From Polyangium jinanense (lineage in GTDB: Bacteria; Myxococcota; Polyangia; Polyangiales; Polyangiaceae), in the NCBI RefSeq assembly GCF_028435365.1, contig NZ_JAGTJJ010000001.1:186001-250000 (forward strand): a stretch of 64,000 nt of DNA, given 5' to 3'. This document shows positions 1 through 8,952 of this stretch, piece by piece (positions within the stretch are counted from its first letter, which is position 1; each line of letters begins with the position of its first letter). The notes beneath the pieces were generated by a model. That model ran no database searches and had not been told where the DNA came from. It was given only the letters and a program-made list of their open reading frames with translations. A program made the translations under genes and the position numbers.

Positions 1-1
1 C

Positions 2-1270
2 ACGGGGTCCGGCGTGGTTTGTCCCGACGACGTCTTCAAGCCGGCCGGCACGACCTGCCGCGCCCAGGCGGGCGTCTGCGACGTGGCCGAGAGCTGTACC
101 GGCGACGCGGCGGCTTGCCCGACGGACGCGCTCAAGCCGGCCGGCACGAGCTGCCGCGCCGCCGCGGGCGCCTGCGACGTGGCCGAGAGCTGCACCGGGA
201 GCAGCGTCGCCTGCCCTGCCAATACGTACCTCCCGTCGGGCACCACCTGCCGCGCGCCTGTGGGCGCCTGTGACGTGGCCGAAGTTTGTCCCGGCAACGC
301 AGCCGTTTGCCCGGGCGACACGTTCGTCGCCGCCGGGACCACCTGCCGCGCGTCGGTGGGCGCCTGCGACGTGGCCGAGGTTTGCCCCGGCAATACAGCC
401 GCATGCCCCAGCGACGTCCTCGTACCCGCTGGCACGACGTGCCGCGCGGCGGCGGGGGTCTGCGACATCGCCGAGGCGTGTACGGGCGCGAGCGGCGCGT
501 GTCCAGGCGACGTCCTCCAGGGTCCCATGGTGGTGTGCCGACCCGCGGCCGGCCCTTGTGACGTCGCGGAATCGTGTGACGGCGCGAATGTCGCCTGTCC
601 GCTCGATTTCGTGGCCGACGTCATGACGGTCTGCCGCCCTGCGGCCGGGCCCTGTGACGTGCCAGAGAAATGCGACGGGGTCGGCAAGGGCTGCACGGCG
701 GACGTGATCGCCGACACGACGGTCACGTGCAGGCCGGCGGCGGATGTGTGTGACGTGCCGGAGAAATGCACGGGCGTGTCGACCACGTGCCCGCTCGACA
801 TGACGTTCCCTGACGGGACGGCGTGCAACAACGGGGTTTGCCTCGAAGGCGAATGCACGGACGGCACCGGAGGCGCGGGCGGCAATGGTGGCACAGGCGG
901 TAGCGGCGGCGCAGGAGGCAGCGGCGGCGCAGGTGGCGGCGGTGGCGCGGGCGGTATGGGTGGCACAGGCGGCAGTGGCGGCGCTGGCGGTAGCGGCGGC
1001 GCTGGCGGTAGCGGCGGCGCTGGCGGTAGCGGCGGCGCTGGCGGCACCGGCGGCGCTGGCGGTAGCGGCGGCGCGGGCGGTAGCGGTGGCGCGGGCGGCA
1101 CCGGCGGCGCGGGCGGCACCGGCGGCTCCGATACCGTCGATCCCGCAGCAGACGACGCCTGCGGCTGCCGCATGGTCGGCGCACCTCCCACGCCCACGCC
1201 TCTCGCCCTGCTCTCGCTCCTCCTCACCGCGGCAGCGCGTCCCTTCCGGCGACGCCGCTCCCGGTCCTAA
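2..1270 (+). CDS. Disintegrin-like cysteine-repeat surface protein with MYXO-CTERM tail, 5'-truncated
   Basis: The frame is open to the left edge. The first codons (TGSGVVCP) are the end of a repeat, so the true start lies outside the window. About eight repeats of ~33 residues follow, each with the pattern CR-x5-CD-x2-E-x-C-x-G, as in CRPAAGPCDVPEKCDG. This spacing resembles the eukaryotic disintegrin signature. From ~868 to ~1131 comes a glycine-rich GGAGGSGG-type linker of about 88 residues. The tail (~1156-1267) has a CGC motif, a hydrophobic segment and an arginine cluster (RPFRRRRSR), the layout of a MYXO-CTERM sorting signal. In that family the protein is processed and held at the outer surface. 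The partner bound by the repeats is unknown; adhesion is inference. Confidence 0.8.
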   Translation, partial: TGSGVVCPDDVFKPAGTTCRAQAGVCDVAESCTGDAAACPTDALKPAGTSCRAAAGACDVAESCTGSSVACPANTYLPSGTTCRAPVGACDVAEVCPGNAAVCPGDTFVAAGTTCRASVGACDVAEVCPGNTAACPSDVLVPAGTTCRAAAGVCDIAEACTGASGACPGDVLQGPMVVCRPAAGPCDVAESCDGANVACPLDFVADVMTVCRPAAGPCDVPEKCDGVGKGCTADVIADTTVTCRPAADVCDVPEKCTGVSTTCPLDMTFPDGTACNNGVCLEGECTDGTGGAGGNGGTGGSGGAGGSGGAGGGGGAGGMGGTGGSGGAGGSGGAGGSGGAGGSGGAGGTGGAGGSGGAGGSGGAGGTGGAGGTGGSDTVDPAADDACGCRMVGAPPTPTPLALLSLLLTAAARPFRRRRSRS

Positions 1271-1655
1271 CGAATCCGCTCCCGCAGATCCGGCCGCGTC
1301 CGCGGATCCTTGAAGGTCACGTTGCTTGTCGAATACGCGGTCGACACGCCGCCGAGAACGCTCGAAACGGGCAAGAGCAGGACGAGCCCGGTGAAACCCA
1401 CCACCGAGAGCGCGGTCTGCGTGCCCTTCTCCTCGGCGAACGGCGTACCGATGGCGCCCGTCAGCATGAGGGCGCCGCCCGCGATGATTGTCGCGAGAAA
1501 AGGCTGTTGCACCGCAGCGAGAGCGGCGCGTCGGACTCGATGTGCACGAAGGCCTCGGCCGTTGGCGTGGGGCGCGGATCGGGCGCGTCTTCCCCGCGAA
1601 CGATTGGGCTCCCGAGGAGAAACGCGAAGCCGAGGAGGAGGGAGGGCAAACGCAT
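1267..1655 (-). pseudogene. Probable decayed PEGA-like or two-helix secreted protein
   Basis: Reading leftward from 1655, a frame gives a signal peptide (MRLPSLLLGFAFLLGS) and then AEAFVHIESDAPLSL, typical of the start of myxobacterial carbohydrate-decoration or PEGA-like proteins. At about 1512 that frame turns into nonsense. A second frame, read from codons just upstream of 1512, carries two hydrophobic helices (ATIIAGGALMLTGAIG and SVVGFTGLVLLLPVSS) and a polar tail ending at 1267. The cysteine-containing middle I would expect between the halves is missing, so an internal deletion with frameshift is the simplest reading. The alternative is two very short real genes. Its stop overlaps the convergent stop of the preceding gene. 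Confidence 0.45.
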
Positions 1656-1695
1656 GGAGGCCCGGAGGCCTCCATTCTACATGGCGGCGAAAGAG

Positions 1696-4005
1696 TCAGT
1701 CGATCGAAGGCTTCACGCCGAGCTCTTGCAGGACGTTGTCCGCCCCCTCGACGTCCATCACCCAGAGCACGTACCGCAGGTCGACGTGGATCGTCCGCGT
1801 GATTTCCGGCAGGAAGATCACGTCCGAAGCCATCGCCTCGTAATTGCCGTCGAACGCGAGGCCCACGAGCTCGCCCTTTCCATTCAGCGTCGGCGAACCG
1901 GAGTTGCCGCCCGTGATGTCGAGGTCGCTCAGGAAATCCACCGGCACCTCGCCGAGCGCCGCGTCCGCGTAGGGCCCGAACTTCTTCGCCTTCGCCGCCG
2001 CGAGCAGCTTCGCGGGCGCCTCGAACGGATCCTTGCCCGTGTGCTTCTCGACCATCTGCGACACGGTCGTGAACGGCGTATAGACCGGCGCGTCCTTCGT
2101 CGGGCGATAGCCACGCACGCTGCCGTACGTCACGCGCAACGTACCGTTCGCGTCGGGCGCGATCTGCTGGCCCATCATCTTCTGCAGCGCCTCGAAATAC
2201 TTCGGCCGGAGCAGCGCCATCGCGCCGTCGAACGATTTGCCCCGATCCTCGGAGGCCTTGTACACGGGGCGCAGGGCCACCGCGAGCTTGATGAGCGGGT
2301 CCTTGCTCTTCTTCAAATCGTCGAGCTTTGCCGTTTTGAGCAGCTCGAGCCGCGCCTTCTCGTCCTCGAGCTTCGTCCCCTCGTAAAGGCCCTTCACCGC
2401 CTTCTCGATCGACGCCGCGTCGAGCTTCTTGCCCGCGATCGTCGCGACGAACGCCGGCCGCTCCTTCTCGGGCAGCTTCGCGATCCGCTCGAGGGCGAGC
2501 TTCAACATCGCCTGGTCGATCACCCGGTCATACGAGACCGCGAGGCGCGCCATCTTTTGCTCGTGTCGCTTCCAGGTGCGCTCCTGGTACTCCGGATCGC
2601 GATCGGCGTCGGCCTTCGGGCGCTCCTCCGCCATCCGCACGATCGCCGTCGCCGCCTGGAACAGGCTCGCGCTCATCATCACGTCGCCGAGCGCCATGTC
2701 CTCCTCGCGCGTCTTCTTCCGCTCCGCGACGAGCGCCTCGATCTTGGCGATCACGTCGCCATAAGCGGCCTTGCGCTCCGCATCCCCGGAAATCCACGAC
2801 GCGAGCTCGGCGTCCTTCTTCGCGCGCTCCGCGGCCACGCCGCCCTTGCCGAGGCCCTCGGCCAGGCCCTTGATCTTCGTGAGCGCGTTCGAGATACCGC
2901 GCAGGAAGGGGTTCGCCTTGATCGCGATCTCCTCCTTTTGCTTGCTCACGGCCTCGAGCACCTTCACGCCCTCCTCGAAGGCCGCGATGCGGCGCGGATA
3001 TCCCCATTCGAGCGCCTCTTTGATCTCGAACGAGGTGCGCAGCCGGTTCGTCGTGCCGGGATACCCCGCGACCATCACGAAGTCGTTCGGGGCGAGCGGC
3101 TTCTGCGCAAGGCGCAGGTAGTGCGCCGGCTTGTAGGGGACGTTCGTCTCCGCGTGATCCGCGGGCTTCTGATCCTTGCCCACGTAGGCGCGCAGGAACG
3201 AGAAGTCGCCGCCGTGACGGGGCCAGCGCCAGTTGTCGATCTCGCCGCCGAAGTTGCCGACGCCCTCCGGCGGGGCATACACGAGGCGCACGTCACGGAT
3301 CTCGAGCTGCTCGACGAGCAGGTACTGCGCGCCGCCGAAGTACGCCTTCAGCGAGCAACGCACCTCGGGCCGATCCTTCTCACACGCCGCGACGAGGCTC
3401 TTCTCGCGCGCCTCGAGCTGATCGCTGCGCGCCCGATCATTCGGCAGCTTGTCGAGGCCGTCGCGGACCTCCTTCGTGACGTCCTTGAACGAGCGGGTCA
3501 CGAAGATGCGGTTCGTGGGCCCGGCCCACTTCTCGTCGGCGCGCGTCTTCGCGAGGTAACCGTCGTTCGCCACGTTCTGCTTCGGCGTCGCGTTGTACTG
3601 CAGGATGCCGGTCACGCAGTGGTGGTTCGTGACGATGAGGCCATCGGGCGACACGAACGAAGCCGAGCAGCCGCCGAGGCTCACGACCGCGGCGAGCGGC
3701 GGCTGCATCGGATCGGTGAACGCCTTCGGATCGAGCTCGAGGCCCGCGCCCTTGAGCTTCGCTTCATGCTCGGCGAGCTGCGAGGGCACCCACATGCCAC
3801 CGGGATTCTCGAAAGGCTTGCGCTCCGGTCCCTTCACCTCCGCCGCCTTCGTGCCCTCCTTCTGCCCTTCCTTTGCGCCGTCGGTCGACGACGAGGACGA
3901 GGCCGATTCAGCCGGAGGCGGGGGCTCGGCGCCGCAGCCGAGGCCGAGGCCGAGGGTGGAAACGAGCAGCGCCAGTGCAGAAAAAGAGTTCGTCGGGCGA
4001 GGCAT
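1696..4005 (-). CDS. S46-family serine dipeptidyl-peptidase, lipoprotein
   Basis: The 769-residue protein starts with a lipoprotein signal (lipobox LGLGC, Cys24), so it is probably anchored in the cell envelope. A serine/threonine-rich acidic linker precedes the catalytic unit. S46 hallmarks are all present: TNHHC near residues 126-130 (catalytic His), DNWRWPRHGGDF (the region holding the catalytic Asp) and GNSGSP with Ser about 702. The length matches DPP7/DPP11 enzymes plus the linker. In DPP11 an Arg after the Ser motif selects acidic P1 residues, whereas DPP7 has Gly. Here the equivalent reads FDG, so hydrophobic P1 preference is the better guess. The likely role is trimming dipeptides from prey or environmental peptides. 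It stands alone, tail-to-tail with the gene to its left. Confidence 0.9.
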   Translation of the reverse strand: MPRPTNSFSALALLVSTLGLGLGCGAEPPPPAESASSSSSTDGAKEGQKEGTKAAEVKGPERKPFENPGGMWVPSQLAEHEAKLKGAGLELDPKAFTDPMQPPLAAVVSLGGCSASFVSPDGLIVTNHHCVTGILQYNATPKQNVANDGYLAKTRADEKWAGPTNRIFVTRSFKDVTKEVRDGLDKLPNDRARSDQLEAREKSLVAACEKDRPEVRCSLKAYFGGAQYLLVEQLEIRDVRLVYAPPEGVGNFGGEIDNWRWPRHGGDFSFLRAYVGKDQKPADHAETNVPYKPAHYLRLAQKPLAPNDFVMVAGYPGTTNRLRTSFEIKEALEWGYPRRIAAFEEGVKVLEAVSKQKEEIAIKANPFLRGISNALTKIKGLAEGLGKGGVAAERAKKDAELASWISGDAERKAAYGDVIAKIEALVAERKKTREEDMALGDVMMSASLFQAATAIVRMAEERPKADADRDPEYQERTWKRHEQKMARLAVSYDRVIDQAMLKLALERIAKLPEKERPAFVATIAGKKLDAASIEKAVKGLYEGTKLEDEKARLELLKTAKLDDLKKSKDPLIKLAVALRPVYKASEDRGKSFDGAMALLRPKYFEALQKMMGQQIAPDANGTLRVTYGSVRGYRPTKDAPVYTPFTTVSQMVEKHTGKDPFEAPAKLLAAAKAKKFGPYADAALGEVPVDFLSDLDITGGNSGSPTLNGKGELVGLAFDGNYEAMASDVIFLPEITRTIHVDLRYVLWVMDVEGADNVLQELGVKPSID

Positions 4006-4070
4006 GGCGAGCCCTGTAGCACCTTTCTTCTGTTGACGCAGTCCCGCGCAGGCGGCGATCCTCTCGGACC

Positions 4071-4754
4071 ATGCGCACCCTGACAGCGATCCTTGCTTCC
4101 TCGTTTCTCCTTGTCGCGCTCCCCTTCGTCGGCTGTTCGGGAGGCGACTCCAATAACAATACTTCCGCGGCGAGCAACTTCTCCGGCGGCGGCGGCGGAG
4201 TCCAGAGCAACGGCTGCAACAACAACCAGCCGGATGGTTTCTGCAACTACCACGGCCAGAACCCCGAGACCTGCGCGTGCCCCGACTGCGTCGATCAGGC
4301 CGCGTGCGTCGGAACCTGCCAGGACAACGACACCTGCGACAACGGGGAGATGGGGACCGAAGATTGCACGTGCAACGATTGTTACTTCAAGGTCGCCAGT
4401 TGTCCCCCGGCAAACGTCGGCTGTGAAGACGACGGCGCGTGCTTGATCAACGAGGACTGCACCTGCGCCGATTGCACGAATACCGACCGGTGCACGACGA
4501 ACTGCACGAACAACGGCTCGTGCGTCGAGTACCTCGAAGGTTGCTCCTGCAACGATTGCAAGCCGCTCGAGAAGTGCGGCGGCAGCGGCGCCACGTCGAG
4601 CACGAGCGCATCGTCGAGCACCGCAGCGAGCACCGCTGCCTCCACGGGCTCGGGCGGCGCCGGCGGGGCCGGCGGCGCGGGTGGAGCCGGTGGGGCCGGT
4701 GGAGCCGCGGGCGCCGGTGGGGCCGGCGGCGCGGGCGGCGCCGGCGGGGCCTGA
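4071..4754 (+). CDS. Cysteine-rich lipoprotein with Gly-Ala-rich tail
   Basis: The 227-residue protein has a clear lipoprotein signal (MRTLTAILASSFLLVALPFVGC). The centre holds four related cysteine modules, each built around a CxC-x2-C core (CACPDC, CTCNDC, CTCADC, CSCNDC) and a short asparagine-rich loop. A serine/threonine spacer follows, then about 40 residues of GGA repeats to the stop. Unlike the first gene in the window it lacks a hydrophobic C-terminal anchor, so the lipid is the only visible anchor. The upstream neighbour is divergent, 65 bp away. I recognise no enzyme; a structural or stalk-like surface protein is a guess. Confidence 0.75.
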   Translation: MRTLTAILASSFLLVALPFVGCSGGDSNNNTSAASNFSGGGGGVQSNGCNNNQPDGFCNYHGQNPETCACPDCVDQAACVGTCQDNDTCDNGEMGTEDCTCNDCYFKVASCPPANVGCEDDGACLINEDCTCADCTNTDRCTTNCTNNGSCVEYLEGCSCNDCKPLEKCGGSGATSSTSASSSTAASTAASTGSGGAGGAGGAGGAGGAGGAAGAGGAGGAGGAGGA

Positions 4755-4776
4755 TTTCGCCAAAATCGAGAATACG

Positions 4777-4792
4777 CACGCAACCTTGCGTG
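4777..4792. repeat. Short perfect inverted repeat between genes
   Basis: CACGCAA and TTGCGTG are separated by two bases, 22 bp after the preceding stop and ~205 bp before the next start. It has no T-run, so it is a poor terminator. It could be an operator half-site pair. Confidence 0.3.
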
Positions 4793-4997
4793 ATGTATCG
4801 AGCGTCGCGGACATGCCTTCGCGTTATGCTGCGAGGGGAAAAGTCCATTCCTTTTCCAAAATGGCCCCGAGGTAGGGAAGTAGGGCCTAGATTCCCACCA
4901 TTCCAGCGGCGGCGGTCCTCGTGTAGAAGAGAGCTTCCGTTACGTATGACTTTCCAGACTCGTCCCGACGAGGCTGGAACCACCTACGAGGCCGCTC

Positions 4998-7382
4998 ATG
5001 CCGCGAACGCGAAGACGACTCGGAAAGCATCTTGGCTCCATTGGTCTGGTGTCCCTGGCCGCGATCGGCGCGCTGGGGTTCACCGGCTGCATCGCTGGGG
5101 AGGACGATGGTCCGTGCGTTTCGGACCAGATGTTCTTCGCCGAGCAGGTCTGGGCTCCGATCCTTTCGAACAACTGCATCGCCTGCCATACCTCGAACGG
5201 GGTCGCGAAGGACTCGAGCCTCGTGCTTCGAGGCAGCAGCGAAGCAGGCTTTCTCGACACGAACTACGAGATCATGAAGAACGCTGCCGCCCTCCAGCAG
5301 GACGGCATGTCGCAACTGCTCGCCATGCCCACCGGCGGCACCGCCTCCCGCAAGCATCCGGGTGGCGTGGTCATCCAGCCGGGCAGCGACGAGTTCAAGG
5401 CGCTCGAGGAGCTCGTGAACCGCTTCAACGAGCCCTCGTCCTGCGAGACGAACCTCTCGGCGACGTTCACGGGCGTGCAGCTCGCGACGCCCGCCGAGAC
5501 GCTGCGCAAGGCGTCGCTCTCCCTGGTCGGCCGACTGCCCACCGTGGAAGAGGAAGATGCCATCGAGGCCGGCGGCATCCGCGCGCTCGATCCGATCCTC
5601 GACAACATGATGACCGAGGAGACGTTCTACACGCGCCTGAAGGAGATCTACAACGACCAGTTCCTCACGGATCGCTACCTGGGGAACGAGGACGCGGTGC
5701 AGCTCCTCAACGACATCGATTATTACAACCCCTACTGGTACGACCAGTTCTTCGACGGCGCGAACGCCGAGCCGAAGGCGATGGAAGACGCCATCGGCAA
5801 ATACGGCGCCTGGAACGCCGACGACCTCTACAACAAGCTGCGTTCCTGGACGAACCGCGGCGTGGCGCGCGAGCCGCTCGAGCTCGTGGCCCACGTGGTG
5901 CGCGAGAACCGGCCGTTCAGCGAAGTCCTGACGGCGAACTACATCATGGTGAACCCCTTCTCCGCGAAGGCGTTCATGCTCGGCGACGACCTGCCCTTCA
6001 AGAACGACGCCGACCCGAACGAGTTCATCGAGGCGCAGATCCCGAGCCTGCCGCACGCCGGCGTGCTCACGTCGCCGATGTTCCTGAACCGTTTCCCGAC
6101 GACGGAGACGAACCGGAACCGGGCGCGCGCGCGCATGGTCTACCAGTTCTTCCTCGGCACCGACATCCTGAAGACCGGCCAGCAGCCGCTCGATCAGACG
6201 CTCATCACCGAGGTCAACCCGACCCTCAACGCGGCCGCTTGCCAGCAATGCCACGTGGAGATCGATCCGGTCGCCGGCGCGTTCCGGCACTGGAACGGGC
6301 GCGCGGCGTACGACCCGATGACGCCTCCGCTCGACGACATGCGTCCGCCGGGCTTCAAGGGCGAAAAGACGCCGTACGAGCAACTGCCGCAAGGCCTGCA
6401 GTGGCTCGCCCCGCGCGTCGCCGCTGACCCGCGCTTCGCCCTCTCGGCCGTGTACATTGTCTTCGAGGGCCTCACGGGGCAGAAGCCGCTCGTGGCGCCG
6501 CAAGATCGCAAGGCGAGCGACTTCTCGACCGAGTTCCAGGCCTACCTCGCCGAGTACACGGAGTTCAGCAAGATCGCGCGCGAGTTCGAGGCTTCGGGCT
6601 ACGACCTCAAGGTCGTCGTGAAGCAGATCATCCACTCGCCCTACTTCCGCGCGAAGAACAGCGGCTCGCTCGACGCGGCCGGCAAGGCGCGGCTCGGCGA
6701 GGTCGGCATGGGCCGCCTCATCACGCCCGAGCAGCTCCACCGGAAGATCCAGGCCGTCCTCGGCTATCCGTGGCGTCCCCGCGCGTACGAGGACAACGGC
6801 GGCACGTACGACTACCTGCTCCGCGGCGATGCCTACCGCATGCTTTACGGCGGCATCGACTCGGCCGACGTGGTCAAGCGCGTCATCAGCCCGAACGGCA
6901 TCATGGCGAACATCGGCGAGCGCATGGGGAACGAGATGTCCTGCATCGCGGTCCCGCGCGACATGTGGAAGCCGACGGAGGAGCGCACGCTCTTCCCGTA
7001 CGTCGAGACGAGCTTCGAGCCGGAAGACAAGAATGGCTTCGCGGTCGAGCCCGCCGTCGCGGCCATCAAGAAGAACATCCAGTACCTCCACAAGCACATC
7101 CTCGGCGAGACGCTGCCCGACGGGCATCCCGAGATCGAGCGCACCTACAAGCTCTTCCTCGATACGTATCGCGAGGGCGTGAAGGGCATGAGCGACGCGT
7201 CGCAGCCCGAGGGCAAGTACTCGACGTGGCTGGCCGGGCCGTGCCGCGTGGAGAACGATTACTGGACGCGTACGCCGCTGCCTGAAGAGGATCGCCTGCG
7301 CGAGGATCCGAATTACGTCATCCGTTCGTGGATGACGGTCGTGACGTACATGCTGTCCGACTACCACTTCCTTTACGAGTGA
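4998..7382 (+). CDS. DUF1588-like secreted lipoprotein with two CxxCH haem-type motifs
   Basis: The 794-residue protein has a twin-arginine-like n-region and a lipobox (GALGFTGC, Cys31). A first haem-type motif CIACH lies at ~60-64 in a context typical of planctomycete-type cytochrome domains, and a second, CQQCH, at ~415-419. The central segment with SPMFLNRFPT and RARMVYQFFLGTDI resembles the DUF1588 group. In Planctomycetes and myxobacteria such genes are usually paired with a DUF1501 gene, and that is the next gene here, 13 bp downstream. The function of the pair is not established; extracytoplasmic redox-linked degradation is the usual speculation. The ATG at 4998 was chosen because the signal peptide begins there. 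Confidence 0.8.
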   Translation: MPRTRRRLGKHLGSIGLVSLAAIGALGFTGCIAGEDDGPCVSDQMFFAEQVWAPILSNNCIACHTSNGVAKDSSLVLRGSSEAGFLDTNYEIMKNAAALQQDGMSQLLAMPTGGTASRKHPGGVVIQPGSDEFKALEELVNRFNEPSSCETNLSATFTGVQLATPAETLRKASLSLVGRLPTVEEEDAIEAGGIRALDPILDNMMTEETFYTRLKEIYNDQFLTDRYLGNEDAVQLLNDIDYYNPYWYDQFFDGANAEPKAMEDAIGKYGAWNADDLYNKLRSWTNRGVAREPLELVAHVVRENRPFSEVLTANYIMVNPFSAKAFMLGDDLPFKNDADPNEFIEAQIPSLPHAGVLTSPMFLNRFPTTETNRNRARARMVYQFFLGTDILKTGQQPLDQTLITEVNPTLNAAACQQCHVEIDPVAGAFRHWNGRAAYDPMTPPLDDMRPPGFKGEKTPYEQLPQGLQWLAPRVAADPRFALSAVYIVFEGLTGQKPLVAPQDRKASDFSTEFQAYLAEYTEFSKIAREFEASGYDLKVVVKQIIHSPYFRAKNSGSLDAAGKARLGEVGMGRLITPEQLHRKIQAVLGYPWRPRAYEDNGGTYDYLLRGDAYRMLYGGIDSADVVKRVISPNGIMANIGERMGNEMSCIAVPRDMWKPTEERTLFPYVETSFEPEDKNGFAVEPAVAAIKKNIQYLHKHILGETLPDGHPEIERTYKLFLDTYREGVKGMSDASQPEGKYSTWLAGPCRVENDYWTRTPLPEEDRLREDPNYVIRSWMTVVTYMLSDYHFLYE

Positions 7383-7395
7383 GAGGCGAGCCCCC

Positions 7396-8685
7396 ATGGA
7401 CCGAAGAGATTTCCTCAAGATTGCATCGACGGCGGGGCTCGGCGTTGCCGCGAGCACCATTCCTTTCACCAGCGACGCCGGAGCTGCGCCCTATACGGGC
7501 AAGTTCTGGATCATGATCCACGCCGGCGGCGGCTGGGACGTCACGAGCCACTGCGACCCGAAGGGTTCGAAGGGGCCGGATGATGCCGATCCGATGAACC
7601 ACTACCTCGCGGACGCGATCGGGACGGCGGTCGGGAGCAAGAGCAAGCTCCCGATGCGATACGCCCCGGATCCGGACGGCGCGAACAAGGCGTTCTTCGA
7701 CAAGTACGTGAATGACCTGATGGTCCTGAACGGCGTCGATACGTCGACGAACAGCCACGACGTCGGCACGCGCGTGACGTGGGCGGGCACCTTGGCCGAA
7801 AACAAGGCCTCGTTCGCGGCGCTCACGGCCGCCGTCGCGGGCGGCTCGCTGCCAATGGCGTACATCTCGTACGGCGGTTACGACACGACGGCCGGCACCG
7901 TGGCGGTGACCCGGGTGGGCAACATCGACGCGATCCGTCGCATCGCCTACCCGAACATCATCGACCCGATGTACGACGAGAACAAGACGCCGTACTACAC
8001 GGAGGAAACGGAGGCGCGTATTGCCGAGACGCGCTCTGCTCGCCACATGGCATACGCCGAGAAGCAGAACCTGCCGCGCATCCAGCAGTCGATGGGTATG
8101 CTGTTCACGGCGCGCTCGGGGCAAAACGAGCTCAAGAAGCTGACGGAGTACCTGCCCGCGCAGCTCGAGAACTCGAACCTCCGTCGTCAGGCGCAAATCG
8201 CGCTCGCCGCCTACCGCGCCGGCATTTGCGTCAGCGCGAACCTGGGCATCGGCGGGTTCGATACGCACGGCAACAACGACGACCAGCAGTTCGGTCGGCT
8301 GGCCGAGCTCTGGGACGGCATCGATTACCTCGTCGAAGAGGCGAAGGCGACGGGCGTCTGGGGCAACATGGTGATCGTCGTCGGGTCCGATTTCGGCCGG
8401 ACGCCGGGGTACAACTCCGGCAATGGCAAGGACCACTGGTCGATCACCAGCATGCTGCTGATGGGCGCGGGTATCCCGGGCAACACGGTCATCGGCAAGA
8501 CGACCGAGCGTCACAACCCGATGAACATCGACCCGAACACGCTCGAGCCGGTCGAGGGCGGCGGCGTCCGCCTGAAGCCCGGCCACGTGCACCGCGCGTT
8601 GCGCAGGCTCGCGGGGATCGATCAGAACGAGGTCGCGGCGCGCTTCCCGATCAAGGAGAAGGAAGAGCTGCCGCTGTTCGGCTGA
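7396..8685 (+). CDS. DUF1501-family Tat-exported protein
   Basis: The 429-residue protein begins with a Tat signal (RRDFLK at residues 3-8, then a hydrophobic stretch to about residue 28). The body matches DUF1501, a relative of the sulfatase/alkaline-phosphatase fold: an early IHAGGGWD motif, a GGFDTHGNND block near two-thirds, and a terminal SDFGRTPG...DHW block. It lies 13 bp after the CxxCH gene and is surely co-transcribed with it. Together they form the common secreted cytochrome-like/DUF1501 pair. The substrate is unknown. Tat export suggests it folds, perhaps with a metal, before secretion. A strong terminator follows. Confidence 0.85.
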   Translation: MDRRDFLKIASTAGLGVAASTIPFTSDAGAAPYTGKFWIMIHAGGGWDVTSHCDPKGSKGPDDADPMNHYLADAIGTAVGSKSKLPMRYAPDPDGANKAFFDKYVNDLMVLNGVDTSTNSHDVGTRVTWAGTLAENKASFAALTAAVAGGSLPMAYISYGGYDTTAGTVAVTRVGNIDAIRRIAYPNIIDPMYDENKTPYYTEETEARIAETRSARHMAYAEKQNLPRIQQSMGMLFTARSGQNELKKLTEYLPAQLENSNLRRQAQIALAAYRAGICVSANLGIGGFDTHGNNDDQQFGRLAELWDGIDYLVEEAKATGVWGNMVIVVGSDFGRTPGYNSGNGKDHWSITSMLLMGAGIPGNTVIGKTTERHNPMNIDPNTLEPVEGGGVRLKPGHVHRALRRLAGIDQNEVAARFPIKEKEELPLFG

Positions 8686-8716
8686 TCGTCGCCAGGGCGA
8701 ATCGCTGAAATGAAGA

Positions 8717-8750
8717 AGGCCCCCTCGGTTCGTCCGAGGGGGCTTTTTTT
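8717..8750 (+). terminator. Rho-independent terminator of the DUF1501 transcript
   Basis: A perfect 10-bp GC-rich stem (8719-8728 with 8734-8743) closes a TTCGT loop and is followed by seven T residues. It sits 33 bp after the DUF1501 stop. Confidence 0.93.
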
Positions 8751-8952
8751 GCGTCGACAGGCCGTTGGTTCGTGCTGCTCGCGCTTGCCGCATGGTTGCG
8801 ACGACGGGCGCGATGCGCGTCGGGTTCGGCGTGACCACTGCCGTCGGATGCCGACGAAAGCACGAGGGGACGAAGTCGTTCATCGAATGTCGACCGCGCG
8901 CGTGCGCTTTCGGCTATAAGCGCGCTCCGATGATGCACTCCTCTTCATTTTC

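Noticed and set aside
1507..4083. 858-codon open frame opposite the S46 peptidase
   Set aside because: Arginine/leucine-rich shadow frame created by GC3 bias; the peptidase motifs are on the other strand.
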